DNA of 64,000 nucleotides, taken from assembly GCF_004210375.1 (NCBI RefSeq), contig NC_134833.1, positions 46,804,782-46,868,781 on the forward strand, read 5' to 3'. The notes under the pieces are model-generated. The model saw only the letters and a program-made list of their open reading frames with translations. It did not search any database and was not told where the DNA came from. The translations under genes were made by a program, and so were the position numbers. Each line of letters starts with the position of its first letter. Positions within the stretch are counted from its first letter, which is position 1. The DNA comes from Tachypleus tridentatus. Lineage: Eukaryota > Arthropoda > Merostomata > Xiphosura > Limulidae. This document shows, piece by piece, positions 34,701 to 49,700 of the stretch.

Positions 34701-37700
34701 GTCAATCGCAATTTCGCGGAAACAGCACAAGGTATATGTGCCTTCAATATGCAAATCACTAGACCACGCTTTGCGAATTTGAAAATCATAAATAAACTGT
34801 TGATTCTATTAAGCTTTCTAAATTAGCATATATCGTCAACTACTAGTAAAAAGAACATTCGTACTACTTCTACGAACTAAGCTTCAAGAAAATGCAGACT
34901 TTAGGAAGAAATATATTTAAAACAAAAAACATTTGTTTTTCTCGATGAGTAATAATATATAAACCTTTAAATATTGAATATTTAACTTTTCTTAATTGTT
35001 AGGCTGAAACGGCGCACCTTACGTTGCTTTAAAACATTAACCACAGAAAATCTGCTTAAGATATTGAATTTAATCACCTAGTCAGGTTATATCTTTATAC
35101 TTAAGGTAAGCTATTCATTGCATCTCAGATATTCAAACGTTGCTAACATATTGAAAACTGTATGATACATTTCTTTATGTGTATTAATAAGTTAGAACAC
35201 ACAGGTTAGTCTACACTTTAACACTGTTTCATTTTAAGTATTCTTTTAAATTGAAACTCCTAAAGAAGGTTGCTGATAATGTGATTGAAAACTAAAAGCT
35301 AAACTAAAATAAAAATACTCTAAAGCAAAACTCTAGCCTTCCTGTGTTAATATATACATTTTTCTCTCTTAATTAGTTGTACTAATATCTTACGCATATC
35401 TTTTCATATAGTAGTATCTAATGATTTATGCCTGCAGTTGTTTTAAAACTAAAATGGCCATTTCAGCATTCGTCTAAGATAAAGCCATGAAGGGTAAAGA
35501 CTCAGTTTTGATGAAAACTTTAATAAATAAAGGTGCACTGAGCTGTGGTATTCTCAGGCGAAACTGAAACCAACAAGTAAATGCCACATCCACCAAACAG
35601 ACAAAGAGTTCACTTTTAAACGAAATACTTTAGAGAAAAAAAAGGAACAATTATTGCAGTTACTTACATTTCTAATGGACTTATGACTCCTAGTAAGCTT
35701 CTCTGTAATGTCTGAAGAATTGCACACGACAATAATATAGTAATATAGGCTCTTCTTAACTAAACGAAAACTTTTCTTTTTACAATACGTAAATTCAGAT
35801 TCTGCAAGGACTTCCCAGAAATTTATTTGAAGCATATCAAGAGGTCAAACTTGTATTTAGCCCAAGGTTTCTAGTATCTCTATCCCTCTATACCTAAATA
35901 TGTCAAGTGCTTTAAATATTGGGAATAGTAATTACACAATAATTAAGTACACTGATTACATGCGTATTACATAGTACACATTTGTATCCATTCTGTTTGT
36001 ACATAACGGATAAATACGTGTAATCTGTATTGTAATTTGTTGAAAATACCAGAAAAAAATGTGGTACTTTTATAAGTTATGAAAGTGTCACATCCACAAT
36101 ACTTTCATATTACAAGGTTTAACATTGAACTGGTAAAGTTATACAGTAAATCATATTTATGCCTCTTCAGAGATTGACATAATTAACAAAACAAATAAAT
36201 CGCCAATGTATAGTATATGTTCTGATTGAAGGATCAAGCAAAGTATTTGAATCGGGATGTACATGCAAGTTCAAAATGTTGATATATCTATATACTTAAT
36301 CTTAACTTGATTTCTGTAATCATTCTTAACGTTTACTCTTTTATATTTTCTCATGTAAAATTCACAAATTAAAGTTGCCTGTTTCTCATCATTTCTGTTC
36401 CGCTAAGGTTCAGTTGTATGACAGCATATGAGTAGTAAAGTAAATAGCAAAAGTGTAAAGGCTAAAAAACTCGCAATGATGAATTCTAATAAAAACTGAC
36501 CGTTTCTATAAGTACACATGATGAGAACCTTCTATTATATTTAATATCTTTTCAATTCTCCTCGACGGCTCAATTGTAATTCAGTGCACTTATAAAGCTA
36601 AAAGTCGAGTTTCGATACCTGTGGTGGGCACAATATTGATAGAACACATTATACATATATCTTTATGTTTTATAATAAACAAACAAGCCATTATAATAAT
36701 AAATCAGTTATTAATGAATGGAGATAAAAATTGTTGACATATTTGCCTATGAAGTAAGTAAAATAAAAATAATTAATAAAATGTAACCTTTTTATCTTGA
36801 ATACTACAAGACGAGATGCTAATTAGCCGTTGATTACATTGTTATGTATGGACCCCTTCGAGCAAAATTAACGTACTTTAAAATTTCAATTAAGTGAAAT
36901 TTATTTAACTTAGAACATTTGTTTATTTTATAACATATTAATTTTGAAACAAATGAAACTTTATGTCTAGTATTTTTCCTTTATTTTTATTCTTTTAATA
37001 TTGTTTTCGTATACAGAACATATAAATAACTATCATACTAAATATACGAAGTATTCTTTATGCCAGGTATAATTTTTGAGAGATTATTAGCATTAGTTTA
37101 AATTTTATAACACATAATAATTACATTAACAAGTACGCAATTCCAACAACACTTCACTATAATAACTATTATTTCTTTCAGTAAACAGCTCTAGGAAGTT
37201 TTCTTGAGACATGTCCACTGGTGCTGCCCTCATCTTCAACTTAATGTAAACACCAACCAATGCCATCTTCGTTTAGTAGCAATACAAGCAACTAGCATTT
37301 GAAATATTTGCATAGCGTCATTTAATAAAATATTCCTTTAATATATCAAATCGATCACATAATTGTTGCTTCGTGTCAGTGATTTTAACCACTTTTTTGA
37401 CGTCTTATCTAAGTACACGTTTTAATGTTCTTACAGATGGTACTGATGCTACTTCATCTCTACTGGTTATCTCCCTTCCTGATTATCATATATTTTTCAT
37501 AATCTACAAGTATACATCTAAAACTTTAAAAAAATTGAAATACTTTCAAAGACTTGTTAGTTTCTAATACATCACAAATTTTAACACTACTTTATTATCA
37601 TTAGAATAACGCCCATATGAATGTATCATTCTTCTATAATATTGCAAGAATTAATTCAACTTAACAAACAATTTCTACGCGTCAGTCTACACTTCAAGTA

Positions 37701-40700
37701 AGCAAAAAATATATACGTATTGTTAGAATTAACGTAATAATTAATGCTGTGTGTAAAATATTATAAGTATTATTAGAATTGACGTAGTAATTAATGCCGT
37801 GTGTTTTAAATATAATATCTCATTATCCACTGACAATATGACTGCACAATATATCAAATATAGTTAGAAATTCGTTCTCCAAAATCACACAACTCAGGTT
37901 ATTCTTAAAATAGAATAATTATTTTGCTTGTGTTTCATTTACTAGGTCATTTTACTTTAAACACATAAAAGTTTGAAAAAAAGATTAAAAACAAACTCTA
38001 TGGAAGGATAATCATTATAGTATATGTTTTTAAACATTCGTTTTTAATTCGTATGAATAAAACTGAGAAATTGTTCCCTCTTAAAGATCTTGTTAAATAT
38101 ATAGTTACGCATCTCTATACAACCTGTACAATACAAGAACCCTTATTAAACACATGTTTAACCATCACTACACAACTTGCAGAGCGTAAGAAGTGTCATT
38201 AGATATACAGTTAATCATATGTACACAAAGTGTAAAACAGAAGAACTTTCATTGGATATACAGATAATGATCTGCACATAGACTACAGCATACAAGAAGC
38301 TGAAGCATATCTTAATATTTAGTAAAAGTTACTGCGAGCTAATTATCGAGTTCCTAAATTCACAACAACAAAATCTATTTACATTGGAACTATATTTATA
38401 TCTTTGCTTGCTCAACTGTGTACTTAATTAGAATAAAATTAATAAAAAATGGTATTCTAATTACAATAATGTCCAAAAGTGCCATCAAGACAACGTTAGA
38501 AACAGAAATTACATATGTTGTTGAGATACTAGAGACTGTCGTTAATTTGTTTGAATATATTTGTTAGAAAATTTGCTAGCTTCTCACTAAGACCTACTCT
38601 TACTATAGTATTTGTAAATACACTTACTCGTAACGTTATAATTACTTATCTCTGTTTTTTTTGTGACGTACAGAAAAGCCTATAGATTTATGACGCTAAA
38701 ATTAAGGTTTTGATCCACGCGGTGAGCAGAGTACATATAGTCAACCATGTAGCTATGAGCTTAAGCACAAGCTAAAGAAGTTAATTCAACAAATGAAAGT
38801 GAGTTATGCGATGTTTGACGCATATAAAAATATATGATTATTATCGGCTGGTAAGCACATCATACATAATACAATAATTTGACTGAAAATATATTTAGTT
38901 TATAGATAATATGCTAATTGAAGGAACAAGCAAAGTAATTACTTATATCGGAATGTAAATATAGGTTCGATGTGTGTTTTCTTATGGGAAAACCAGATCG
39001 GGCTATCTGCTGAATCTACCGAAGGAAATCGAATCCCGGATTCCAGTCTTGTAAATGCATGGTCTTACCGCTGTACCAGTGGGGCACTACAGGTTCGGAA
39101 TGCTGATATATCCATGTTAACATTCAGCTTAATCTCAATTTAGTTGTAATAATCATTCTGCGCGTTTACTATTTTATATTTTCTCATACAAAATTCACAA
39201 ATATAGGTTGACTGTTTCTCATCATTTCCGTTCCGCTAAGGTTTAGTTATGAAATTGTTTACGTGGGTGTATTTACATTTTTAGTCAATCGATTACGGGT
39301 TAAAATAAAATGAAGTCAAGATAGTTAACTTACCAAATGAACTTATTAACCAGCCATGAATGTGTTAGTGCTTCCTCTTCCCTGTAAAAATGTTACATTC
39401 TGATAATAACGATATAAAATAGTTTTAGTGTTGCACAACTATTCCCTAGATTACCAACACGGATGCTCATAAAATGTCATTACCTGTATCAATATATATT
39501 TTCAAAGGTATTCAGTTTTTATCCTTTCAATGTTGACAAAAAAACTTTCTAAAATGAGGAAATCTTAGATTAGAAGAGTAATAATATCTCGAATTCCTGT
39601 AATTGTCACAAATCCAATATAATATTCATCATAACAAAATGTTCACTACATCAACCATAATTTTCGCCTCAAAAGAACCTAGCCAGATTAATTAATTGAT
39701 GGCAGTTCTTTGCTAAAACATTTCTCAAAAGCTCTTGGAAGTTGAATTTGCAAGTTCATTAAAAACGTTCAAATAAGGTGCTAAAGTTGCTTAAAAGAAA
39801 TAAATGAAGTCGTTCCGGCATCTCTTGTGAAGTGTTTTTTTTTTTGCTTAAAAGCATTAGGCTTTTATATATTACTGCAACGTATGCCATCAAATTTTCA
39901 GACATTGACGCTTTCGGACTTCGGAATTAAAATTTCCATCTTGAAAACACTATGACGTATGGCTACGATATTTCTTTAGATGAAGTGATTTTTCCATTAA
40001 CGCTTTGATAATAAGCAGATGATTCAGAAATGTGTGCAACGTTAAGATATTTTACAAATTCGAAATTAGGAAAAATCCTACCACAAACCTTATGAGTATT
40101 GAGCACGTCGAAAAGCTCAGTATCTAATATATTTGTTGAAAAATAAAAGGCAAGTGCTCATTAAAATGATTAATATATTGTTATTTGCACAATAGGTTTT
40201 TATGTTACATCTTTCGGAAATTAAATGAAGTATTAAACGTAATTATTCTTAGGAACATTTATAATCTCTGCTAAGCCTACTTTTAGTTTTATTTTGTTTA
40301 ATAACTTGAGTATACGTTGAAAAGTATGTACACGCACTAATTCACAAATTCAATTACCAGTTATTCCAAACTTTTTTATATAATCAGTTTTAATTAAAAA
40401 CATTAAATATTCATTTTCTGCCTTTTTTAAAATAATATGTCATATTTCATATCTTTATTTTCCAAAATTCACTATTAATTTTTAGTTATGTAGGATTTAC
40501 CTCATTTTTCTAAGAAATTTAGGTTTGTTAATTAATCTAAACAAAAAATAATAATAATTACAGTCCTCGTGACTACGCCTCTAAGTAATCTAGAATCACA
40601 AAAACGCATTAATATTCTATCATACAAAACGTTTAAATTTGATACTGTTAAAAAGAAGTAATTTACACAAGAATTTCTGCACACAAAAATTAATTTCATG

Positions 40701-43700
40701 AAATAATTATCCTGTTTTTGAAAATTCACTTAAAACTAAGTTGATTCGCTTCTGTTCCTCCATTAAGAGGAACAAAGTTGAAAAAAGTTGGCTTTAACTG
40801 CCTATATGTTGTTATCATGAGATCCAAGTCTCTTAAATATCTCACTCTATCTATATCACTAACTCGTCGCATTTGAAAATAAGAAAAATTAAAATCACTT
40901 TTATTCTATCAGTCTGTTTTGAAGAACAGTGAACTTACCAACTCACTAACCATTGTTAATCATAGCTCACAAATTAAAGTTTTAAGCAGGTGCAATTTTC
41001 TACATCAAAAAACACAAACAAGAAACGTACTATTATGCACTCTTCCTGTGATTTTTGACTGATAAGACCTTTATTTTATTAAATTGTCATTACATGTGAT
41101 GCATTGTTTTTCATCCTAATTGCAATTACAAAGGTTTTAAATTAAGTATGGAGTTGAATAAATAATATCGTGTAAACTACAATGCAATCAGATGTTTATC
41201 GACTATTCAAGAATATACTCAACCAAATACTTTGACGGAGCTGCCGTAAACTACAAACATGAATCAATATTACAACATAATTTCTTTCAGTCTAATTATC
41301 TTGATGCATAATGAGTATTTATAAAATATGATAGAAACAATATAGTTTTGAATTTCGCGCAAAGCTACACCAGAGCCATCTGCGCTAGTCTTTCCTAATT
41401 CAGAAAGAATGCAACCAATCATCACCACCTGTCATATTGTAATGCCCCCGCGGCTGAAATGGTAATTGTTTTTTGTCGAATGATTTGAGCTAGTAACCCT
41501 CAGATTACAAGTCAAACGTCCTAAGCACCTGACCACTTAGGCCAAGCAATGTAGGAATACTTTCGGTCTACAATATTAATGGTTCATCTAACAGTGTGTT
41601 CTAACATGCATCTTGTCACTGCATTGCTTTTAAAAGTAATGAAATATAAATTGTGACACTTTCTTGAATATTTATTGACCATCTTTAGTTTGTTTTTTTT
41701 AAATTTCACACAAAGCTACTCGAGGGCTATCTGCTCTAAGCCGTCCCTAATTTAGCAGTGTAAGACTAGAGGGAAGGCAGTTAGTCTTCATCACCCACCG
41801 CCAACTCTTGGGCTACTCTTTTACCAACGAATAGTGAGATTGACCGTCACATTATAACGCTCCCAAGGCTGAAAGGGCGAGCATGTCTGGTGCGAACGGG
41901 ATTCGAACCCGCAACCCTCGGATTACGAGTCGAACGCCTTAACACGCTTGGCCATGCCGGGCCACCATCTTTAGTAAAATTACATTAAACTTTATGTTCC
42001 TTGATAGAATAACAGTAAGTTTACGATTCCCTGCAGGTTAACACAGCAGATAGTTCAATATGGCTATTAATATTAAAAAAAAGATAAAGTGTAATAAAAA
42101 TTTTCATAAGTTCATTATATAAAATTAATATTTAAATGTCTGACATAAAGTATAATAGAATATAATTGAGTTATAATGTTTGGATATGTAATACTTCTAA
42201 ATGAAGAGTAGATGAATAGAAATCATTGCTTTATTTTTTTGTCAAGTGTTTACATCTGGGGCGTTTAATTGAAGTTGTCTAGTTATTTTGAGCAAAATTT
42301 ATTTATTTAAGAATTTTAATTGTAGATAAACAACATTGCTTGTCTTGCCTGAGCTGCATTTAAAATTTTATTATCCTTAATAAAAGCCAGAAATACTTAC
42401 TTGGAAAAAAATAAAGCATTGTACTTCCTACCCAGTGCCTTTGTCTTGCATTTAAACAGCGTTGTTGATGTTGTTTTATTTCCTAAGCCATATCTAATCT
42501 ATTTCTATAATTAGTAATTTAACTCATATTATTATATTTACTATATTACGAAATACACGTATCTATTTTTTTAATTTAATCATTAAACTACGTACAATAT
42601 AAAAATATGTTCTAATAAAGCCATCCCTATTTTGTTGTGTGTGAAACCGAAGGTAGGCTAAGTAAATCCATGCAGAAATTATTTAGATATATTTCACATT
42701 TGACAACATTTTCTCGTTATTTTTATGTGTTATATATTTTTTACAGTTTTATAGATGCTATGAAATTTGTATTCACGTGCAGAGTAGTCAAGAAGTATGA
42801 AAGAAAATAAACTTTTTTGTTGTTAGTAATGTAGTGTAGAAATTTATCTTAAGCTACCGTATTTACTCGCTCATATTCGACGCTAATGGTTTGATCAGTT
42901 TATGTTTCATTTTAAATTCAAAATCATTTAATGGGTTTTGAAATAGTATATTATTCAAAAATATAAAAGAAGAATGCTTTCAGTGAGGATGAAAATTTCC
43001 ATATACTTTGTGATCATTCATAAATAACTGCTAGAAGAATATATAGAAATTTAACTCATCTTAAACCAAATACTAATTTATTCTCGCCAAAAGCGATTAT
43101 TTGAGACATTACTGATGTTTTGTTTTTTTTTATATTGAAGATATCAATTAACTTGTGTGCTGAAATAATTTGCCAAGCACGAGGACGCCAGTTAACGGTG
43201 GACAGCGTCGTTTACTGCTAGAAGGGCTAAGTTTGTTTGTTTTGGCATGGCCTAGCGCGTTAAGGCGTGCCCTTCGTACTCTGAGGGTCGCGGGTTCGCG
43301 CCCGAGTCGCGCCAAACATGCTCGCCCTCCCAGCCGTGGGGGCGTTATAATGTTACGGTCAATCCCACTATTCGTTGGTAAAAGAGTAGCCCAAGAGTTG
43401 GCGGTGGGTGGTGATGACTAGCTGCCTTCCCTCTAGTCTTACACTGCTAAATTAGGGACGGCTAGCACAGATAGCCCTCAAGTTGCTTTGTGCGAAATTC
43501 CAAAACAAACAAACTTGTTTGTTTTTTTAATCACGTACAAAGTGAGACAGAGGGCAAAGTTTTAAACAGCATTCAAGTGGTAAAAATTTCTATGCATATA
43601 AAACAGGGAAAGACTGGTATTCTAAAGTGATAATTTGATTTCTCGTTTCTCTTAACGTAGTTAGTATTTTCTTTAAACAAGAATGTAAACATTTACCTGA

Positions 43701-46700
43701 GTAAGGGAACAAATTATACTAATAAAATAACAGATAGACAAACAACGATTTATATGCGCAAGGAAAAGTTTCATTGATAGTGGACAGTACCGCGTGTTTC
43801 GACAGAATAATTTGTTTGTTTGGTTTGGAATTTCGCACAAAGCTACTCGAGGGCTATCTGTGCTAGCCGTCCCTAATTTAGCAGTGTAAGACTAGAGGGA
43901 AGGCAGCTAGTCATCACCACCCACCGCCAACTCTTGGGCTACTCTTTTACCAACGAATAGTGGGATTGACCGTACCATTATACACCCCCACGGTTAGGAG
44001 GGCGAGCATGTTTAGCGCGACCCTCGGATTACGAGTCGCACGCCTTACGCGCTTGGCCATGCCAGGCCTCGACAGAATAATAGTACTACCAGAAGAAAAA
44101 CCAAGTGTTGTCGAAACATGTAGTATGTTATGTTGCCAATAAAAATTTGTGTTAGAGTAAACACATAGAAAATACTAATTAATAGGTTAGTTGTATAGAC
44201 AGTAGGTAACGTTTTGACAGACAAATTTGTAACCATCTTAACAAATACATCACCTATTACTGAATACACTACACACTATTGGTGAATATATATATATTTA
44301 AACTTGCTGTTACTTAATTCAGTATTTTGCTGAAAACGCAAGAACATTTTCATATCTCGATAATAACAATGCTAGAAGAAAGCAACAATAAACTGCTAGC
44401 TCTCTTCAAACATATTCTTCTTTGACGCAAGTTGTAATAACTTATTAAACCAACAGTACCTACAAAAATATTAGAATATACTATCAGACGAATTACATGA
44501 GGTGACCATAATACACAAAAATGATAAAGATGTGTTTAGATACTTTATATCTATCCTGTAGATTATCAAATGCAGCTCTGTCATGTGGTAGTTTGAGACT
44601 TTAAAACAGTACCTTATTATTAATTGCAAAAGGGTTAACACTTTAGCTTATTTATTAGAGCAGCCCTCCAGTATCACAGTCTTCCGTTAGTACAACGGTA
44701 AGTCTACGGATTTATAACGCTACAAGCAGGGGTTCGATTCCCCTCGGTAGACTCAGCAGATAGCCCGATGTGGCTTTGCTATAAGAAAAAACATAAACCC
44801 CGTAACACAGCGAAATGTCTGCCGATATACAGTGCTAGAAACAGCGTTCCGATTACCCTTGGTGAGCAGAGCACAAATAGCTCTTTCCGTAGCTTTAGGC
44901 TTTATTACAAACAAGCAGTTGTTAGAGCAATTCAAAATAAAGAGCTTATCTTGATACGCCATACTATCACATCCTTTTACAAACAATGTCCTTTGATGGG
45001 ATTTATTTTCCAGGTAATAGAGCACTTGCTGAGCATTTGTTTTTCTGTGGTAATACTATTTTTACAACATTAACTTAACTGAGTACAATATCTGTTACAT
45101 ACCAAACGAATGCTCTACGAATTGAGCTGAGCCATTCGTCTACTAGATACAACCAGTAAGACACTTTTTATTAAATTGTATCAATTACACATACTAGCGT
45201 AGCCTAGTTTTTAGAACGCTCTACTCGCCATCTGTGGATCGCAGACTCCAATCGCATAACAGAATTTGCTCCTCCTTTCAGGGCATTATAACATACGATT
45301 AATCAGAGTAGCCTGAGAGTTGGTGGTAGGTGATGTTGACTAGCTGCATTATCTCTAGCCTATTACTTTTAAATTAGGGATTTACGACACAGATAGCCTT
45401 CAAATAGCTTTGTACGAAAGTCATCAAACAAACATATTAGTTTACCATTATTCAAATAATGAATATATTTGAAATGTTTTTACTACTACTTGTTGTTTAT
45501 GTCAACCGTGGAAATCTGATTACAGATATTATCTCTGTTTACGTAAGTACATACAAACAAATCCGTAAAGATTAATTAAAAATTGATAATAATTTTGCCT
45601 TCCCTCAGGTTTTGTTGCACAAAATGTGTTTACAATTCATATGATTTTTATTTCTTAATACTTGGACGAATGTGTAGCCATAAATACTTAAAGGTTAAAA
45701 GAAACTACTTTATATAAACGTTCTTAATATGATATAAAATTGCCCAGTAACTTCAAATTATTCAACTTAGTAAACTTTTGTTTAGATAGTCATATGGCTG
45801 CTGTTAATGTAAAGAGTGACTTGAAACTATGCGTCTTACTGACATCTGTAGTCAGATGATGTTGTATATGTGACTTGAGCACACAATTTACATTAAAATC
45901 CATAAAAAAAGACCTACCTCGAACTTCGTACTGTATTATATACTTGTATTATATATCAAAGTAACGAGCTACATCTGCATATGCATATAGAGAAATACTG
46001 AGAAACCAAAACATAAGAAAGCAACCGTAGCTGAAAATTCTGTCACTAATGTGCCAGTAATACGGATATTATATTAAAATGAATCTCGCTATCATAAAAT
46101 AATGAAATGAAATTTCGCATCTTGTCTATAAAACCGCGGAATGTTATTATTTTTGATTTTCAGAACAAAAAAACAGTAGGCTATCCGTGCTCTGCCCATT
46201 GCATGGAATCAAATATCACGTTTATGAGTTGCAAGTCAGTAAGCATATTATTAATCTACTAGGGACCATAAGGCGGTACGAAATTCATAACACTAAGAAT
46301 CTACATAGAAATAAAACACTATTTTTGTTTTATTTTTATGAAGCAGTATCGTTTTTCTCATTTTATAAACTCAGACGTGTATTAACAACTCTCATGAATT
46401 ATATTAACCAATTGTCTTATGTATTAAAACACACTTGTGACTTTATGATAACAAACAATATAGAAAATTACGAAATGTGGTTCTAAGGCACAAACGTCCT
46501 TTAAATTCCATTTTATAACGAATAACAAAACAAACATACACTAATATTTTGAGTTGCTCAAGTCTTTAAAAATTCACACGGTCGACACTTTCCTTATAGC
46601 CCCCCGCTAGTACAGCGGTATATCTCCGGATTTATAACGCTAAAATCAGGGGTTCGATTCCCCTCGGTGGGCTGAGCAGATAGCCCGATGTGGCTTTGCT

Positions 46701-49700
46701 ATTAGAAATACACACTTTCCTTATATCATATTACAGCAGACCTAGGCCGAAGCACGTAGGTACGATAATTGGAAATATGTAAGCAAATTGCAGTAGATTT
46801 GTGAACTGTTTGTATTGAAGAAATAAATTGCTTGTACAGCTGTTCTGGAGTCTTGGAACAGAATATTAACGACCAGTCATTAGTTCTCTATTCTTGATGT
46901 ATGCCAAAGGATACCGTTCTAGGGTTAGCAAACTTAACTACAATAAAAATAAATCAAACATTAATTCAATGTAAAAAACAACAACATTAAACTGCATGAG
47001 AACTATAGTTTGACACAAGTCGAAGTATCAATTTACTTTCAAAAACTGTAAAAATTACAGTTGGACAAATTTTTCAACACTAAATTGATTTATACTATTT
47101 CAGTGATATCGATATTTGTTTACAAACTATCATATTTTCTGTATGAAAATATACGAAAACGATGCAAGGAAGATGGTTGATGCGAGTTGTTGTCCAATAT
47201 ACAGTAGACCCTCATTTTCTCAGATTTCTTTTATCCACGATTTCAGTTATTCGTCCATCTTCCACGGCAAATTTTATCACTGCAATATTGCACTTAATAC
47301 ACACATCATGTAAGTCTTGTGCTTCATTCTCGAACAAATAGGACTAACTATGTATTCAACCTGCGACAACTTGGAAAATATAGTTATAGAAGTAACAAAA
47401 TTAAAAAGAAAACACGTTGTTGTAGCTGTGGAATGAAAACTGGAAACTTACAAAAGTGTAAGAAAAACTAACATCGTGTACTCATAACGAGGTGTTGATG
47501 GCGCAGAATTAAATGTTCAGTAAAATTAGCATTTGAAACATGACCATGTAGCAATGCTTCTGAGAGAGAAGATATTGACATGGCAGAAATTCTCTTAAAA
47601 GGATATATATTTGGACATGGAAAATAATTGACTAAGTTTTTTAAAGCTATCCATTATAATGATAGTTTATTTTTTGAACTCTAAGCATATCGACTTAAAT
47701 TAACAATTCTATGATAATGGTATGATTCATTGATTTGTAATTAAATTAGAATTAGATGATTAGCCGAATGTTGATTTTGACGTTAGTTAAATAATGTAAA
47801 TTACTTCCTTTTTTTAAGCGCATAGAATTAGAAATCAGATGATGTTCATTTTTTTTTTGTCCACACAACTTGTATATGAAACTAATTCGTGTTCCATTAT
47901 TGGAAGTATAATTAGTGTGGAAAATCCCCTCCGTGAATTGATTTTAATAAACTACGACGTACATTAACCTATGGAAAATTTTCTGAATGACATCGGTTCG
48001 TGCTCAAGTAACAAGTAATTCTAGAGCGAGAATAAAACCAACATAATAACATCGACCTCTTGAGCCACAATCGCACAATTAAAAGTGATATTCTGATAAA
48101 TAGATTAATAACTGAAGAGCTGAATGAGTTCTCTATTTTTACTTTGGCATAAACCTATTGACGTAGCAATACTGATTTTGGCATTATGTCACTTGTCAGT
48201 AAAAAATGTTTTATTTTGACCTAAGATAAATCAAAACATTTGTGCATGTACAATTTTCTTCAAAAATTTTTAAAATAAATCAAAAATATACAGTATCCAA
48301 AATTATACGAGTTGAAATCCGTTCACATCAGATGCATATTTTGTCTATTAATTCAGATTACCCTTTTTGTCTCAGAATTGTGACACAATAATATAGAAAT
48401 TACTATTAGCACAGAGCCGTCTATAATTGTCAAGGCATCCTGTCAATAATACCCATTCAAAATTCTTAGACTGCTCATATCTGATCGAATAATAGTAACT
48501 GGCCATCACACTTTCAGATAAGTCTCAGAACCAAGGATTAACGATAACATATTACTCACAATCAAAGCACACTACAGAACACGATTAGTCACACATTTTG
48601 ATTACTTGTTTTACTGTGTAAAAATATAAGTTAATTATATTTACAAAATTATTATATTGTAAAGCATTTATAAGCTTTAAAGTTTTTGTGCATCATATAC
48701 AATATTTAACAATTACGAGTATACAAGCCTACGACGGTTTTATTATCTTGAAATTTTTACATGTTCTACAATAAGTCTATTACTCTAAATACTTAAACGA
48801 TATCAATTTTCCCCATCACGTTTAGATTTTTCACAAAACGTCATATGCGTTTTTGCATAATTGAATGATTTCACTAAAATCTGGTCATATGTTTTTATGT
48901 TTAAAATGTCCACCACCACTAAGTATAGATTTCTACAGATCAACCCGACGTGAGTGTTTTATTTTTGTTCTAAAACGAATAACAGGCCTCATGACGTATC
49001 ATTTCTGGATAAGATTTATTTATGCGTGCTCTTTAAGATAATACTATTTTTTCAATATTACTTGTTCGTCATTATGACAACAATAAGTTATTTAAGTGAT
49101 CCAAATACATTCTGTTATATTTGTGGTAAATGTTTGTTGAGTCTCAGATTAGGAAATTGACCTCAAATGAACAGTTCAAAAGAACAATGAGAAAAGTTGA
49201 TAAATAAGTGTGGATTGTTTTTAAAGACATTACTAATAATTTTTAGTTAAAACAGAGACCCAAATCACGAATGTATTGTTAATAACATGCTCGATAAATT
49301 CAAAGAATTTGGTTATAATATAAACATGAAAGTTCATTTCTTACACTCACATATTGATTATTTCTTTGAAAAATTCGGTGCCATCAACGAATAACAAGGG
49401 GAAAGGTTTCATCAAGACATTAGGGAAATGAGGAAGAAATACCAGGGAAGATGGAACGTCAGCATAATGACTAATTACTGTTGGTCAATGAAACAAGGTG
49501 CGCCAGTCGCAATACATAAAAGAAAGACTACAACACAGTTTTGAAACTAAAAGACGAATATTTCACACATACAAAGAAACCAGGATGAATGAAAATGCAT
49601 ATTCTTTTGACATTAATGTTTTTCCATTTTCTTAGATTGTTTGCAGTTTTGTTAACAAACATAATAACCCAAATGTTCATTGTGGTAAACGACGTAATAA

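Noticed and set aside
42860..43090. Transposon end resembling CCGTATTTACTCGC
   Set aside because: One end motif only; no inverted partner, target-site duplication or coding trace found.
43170..43421. 83-codon plus-strand ORF rich in R, A and L
   Set aside because: Entirely a translation of a SINE-A copy, which is GC-richer than its surroundings.
45095..45150. tRNA-like segment on the minus strand (ATTGAGCTGAGCCATTCG)
   Set aside because: Only a half-tRNA-like stretch with no B-box or SINE body; too short to call.
46594..46670. Possible functional tRNA gene (also 44680-44755)
   Set aside because: The T-arm and acceptor ends look good, but the anticodon stem pairs poorly, the same head recurs in many diverged copies, and it is always followed by the SINE-B body.
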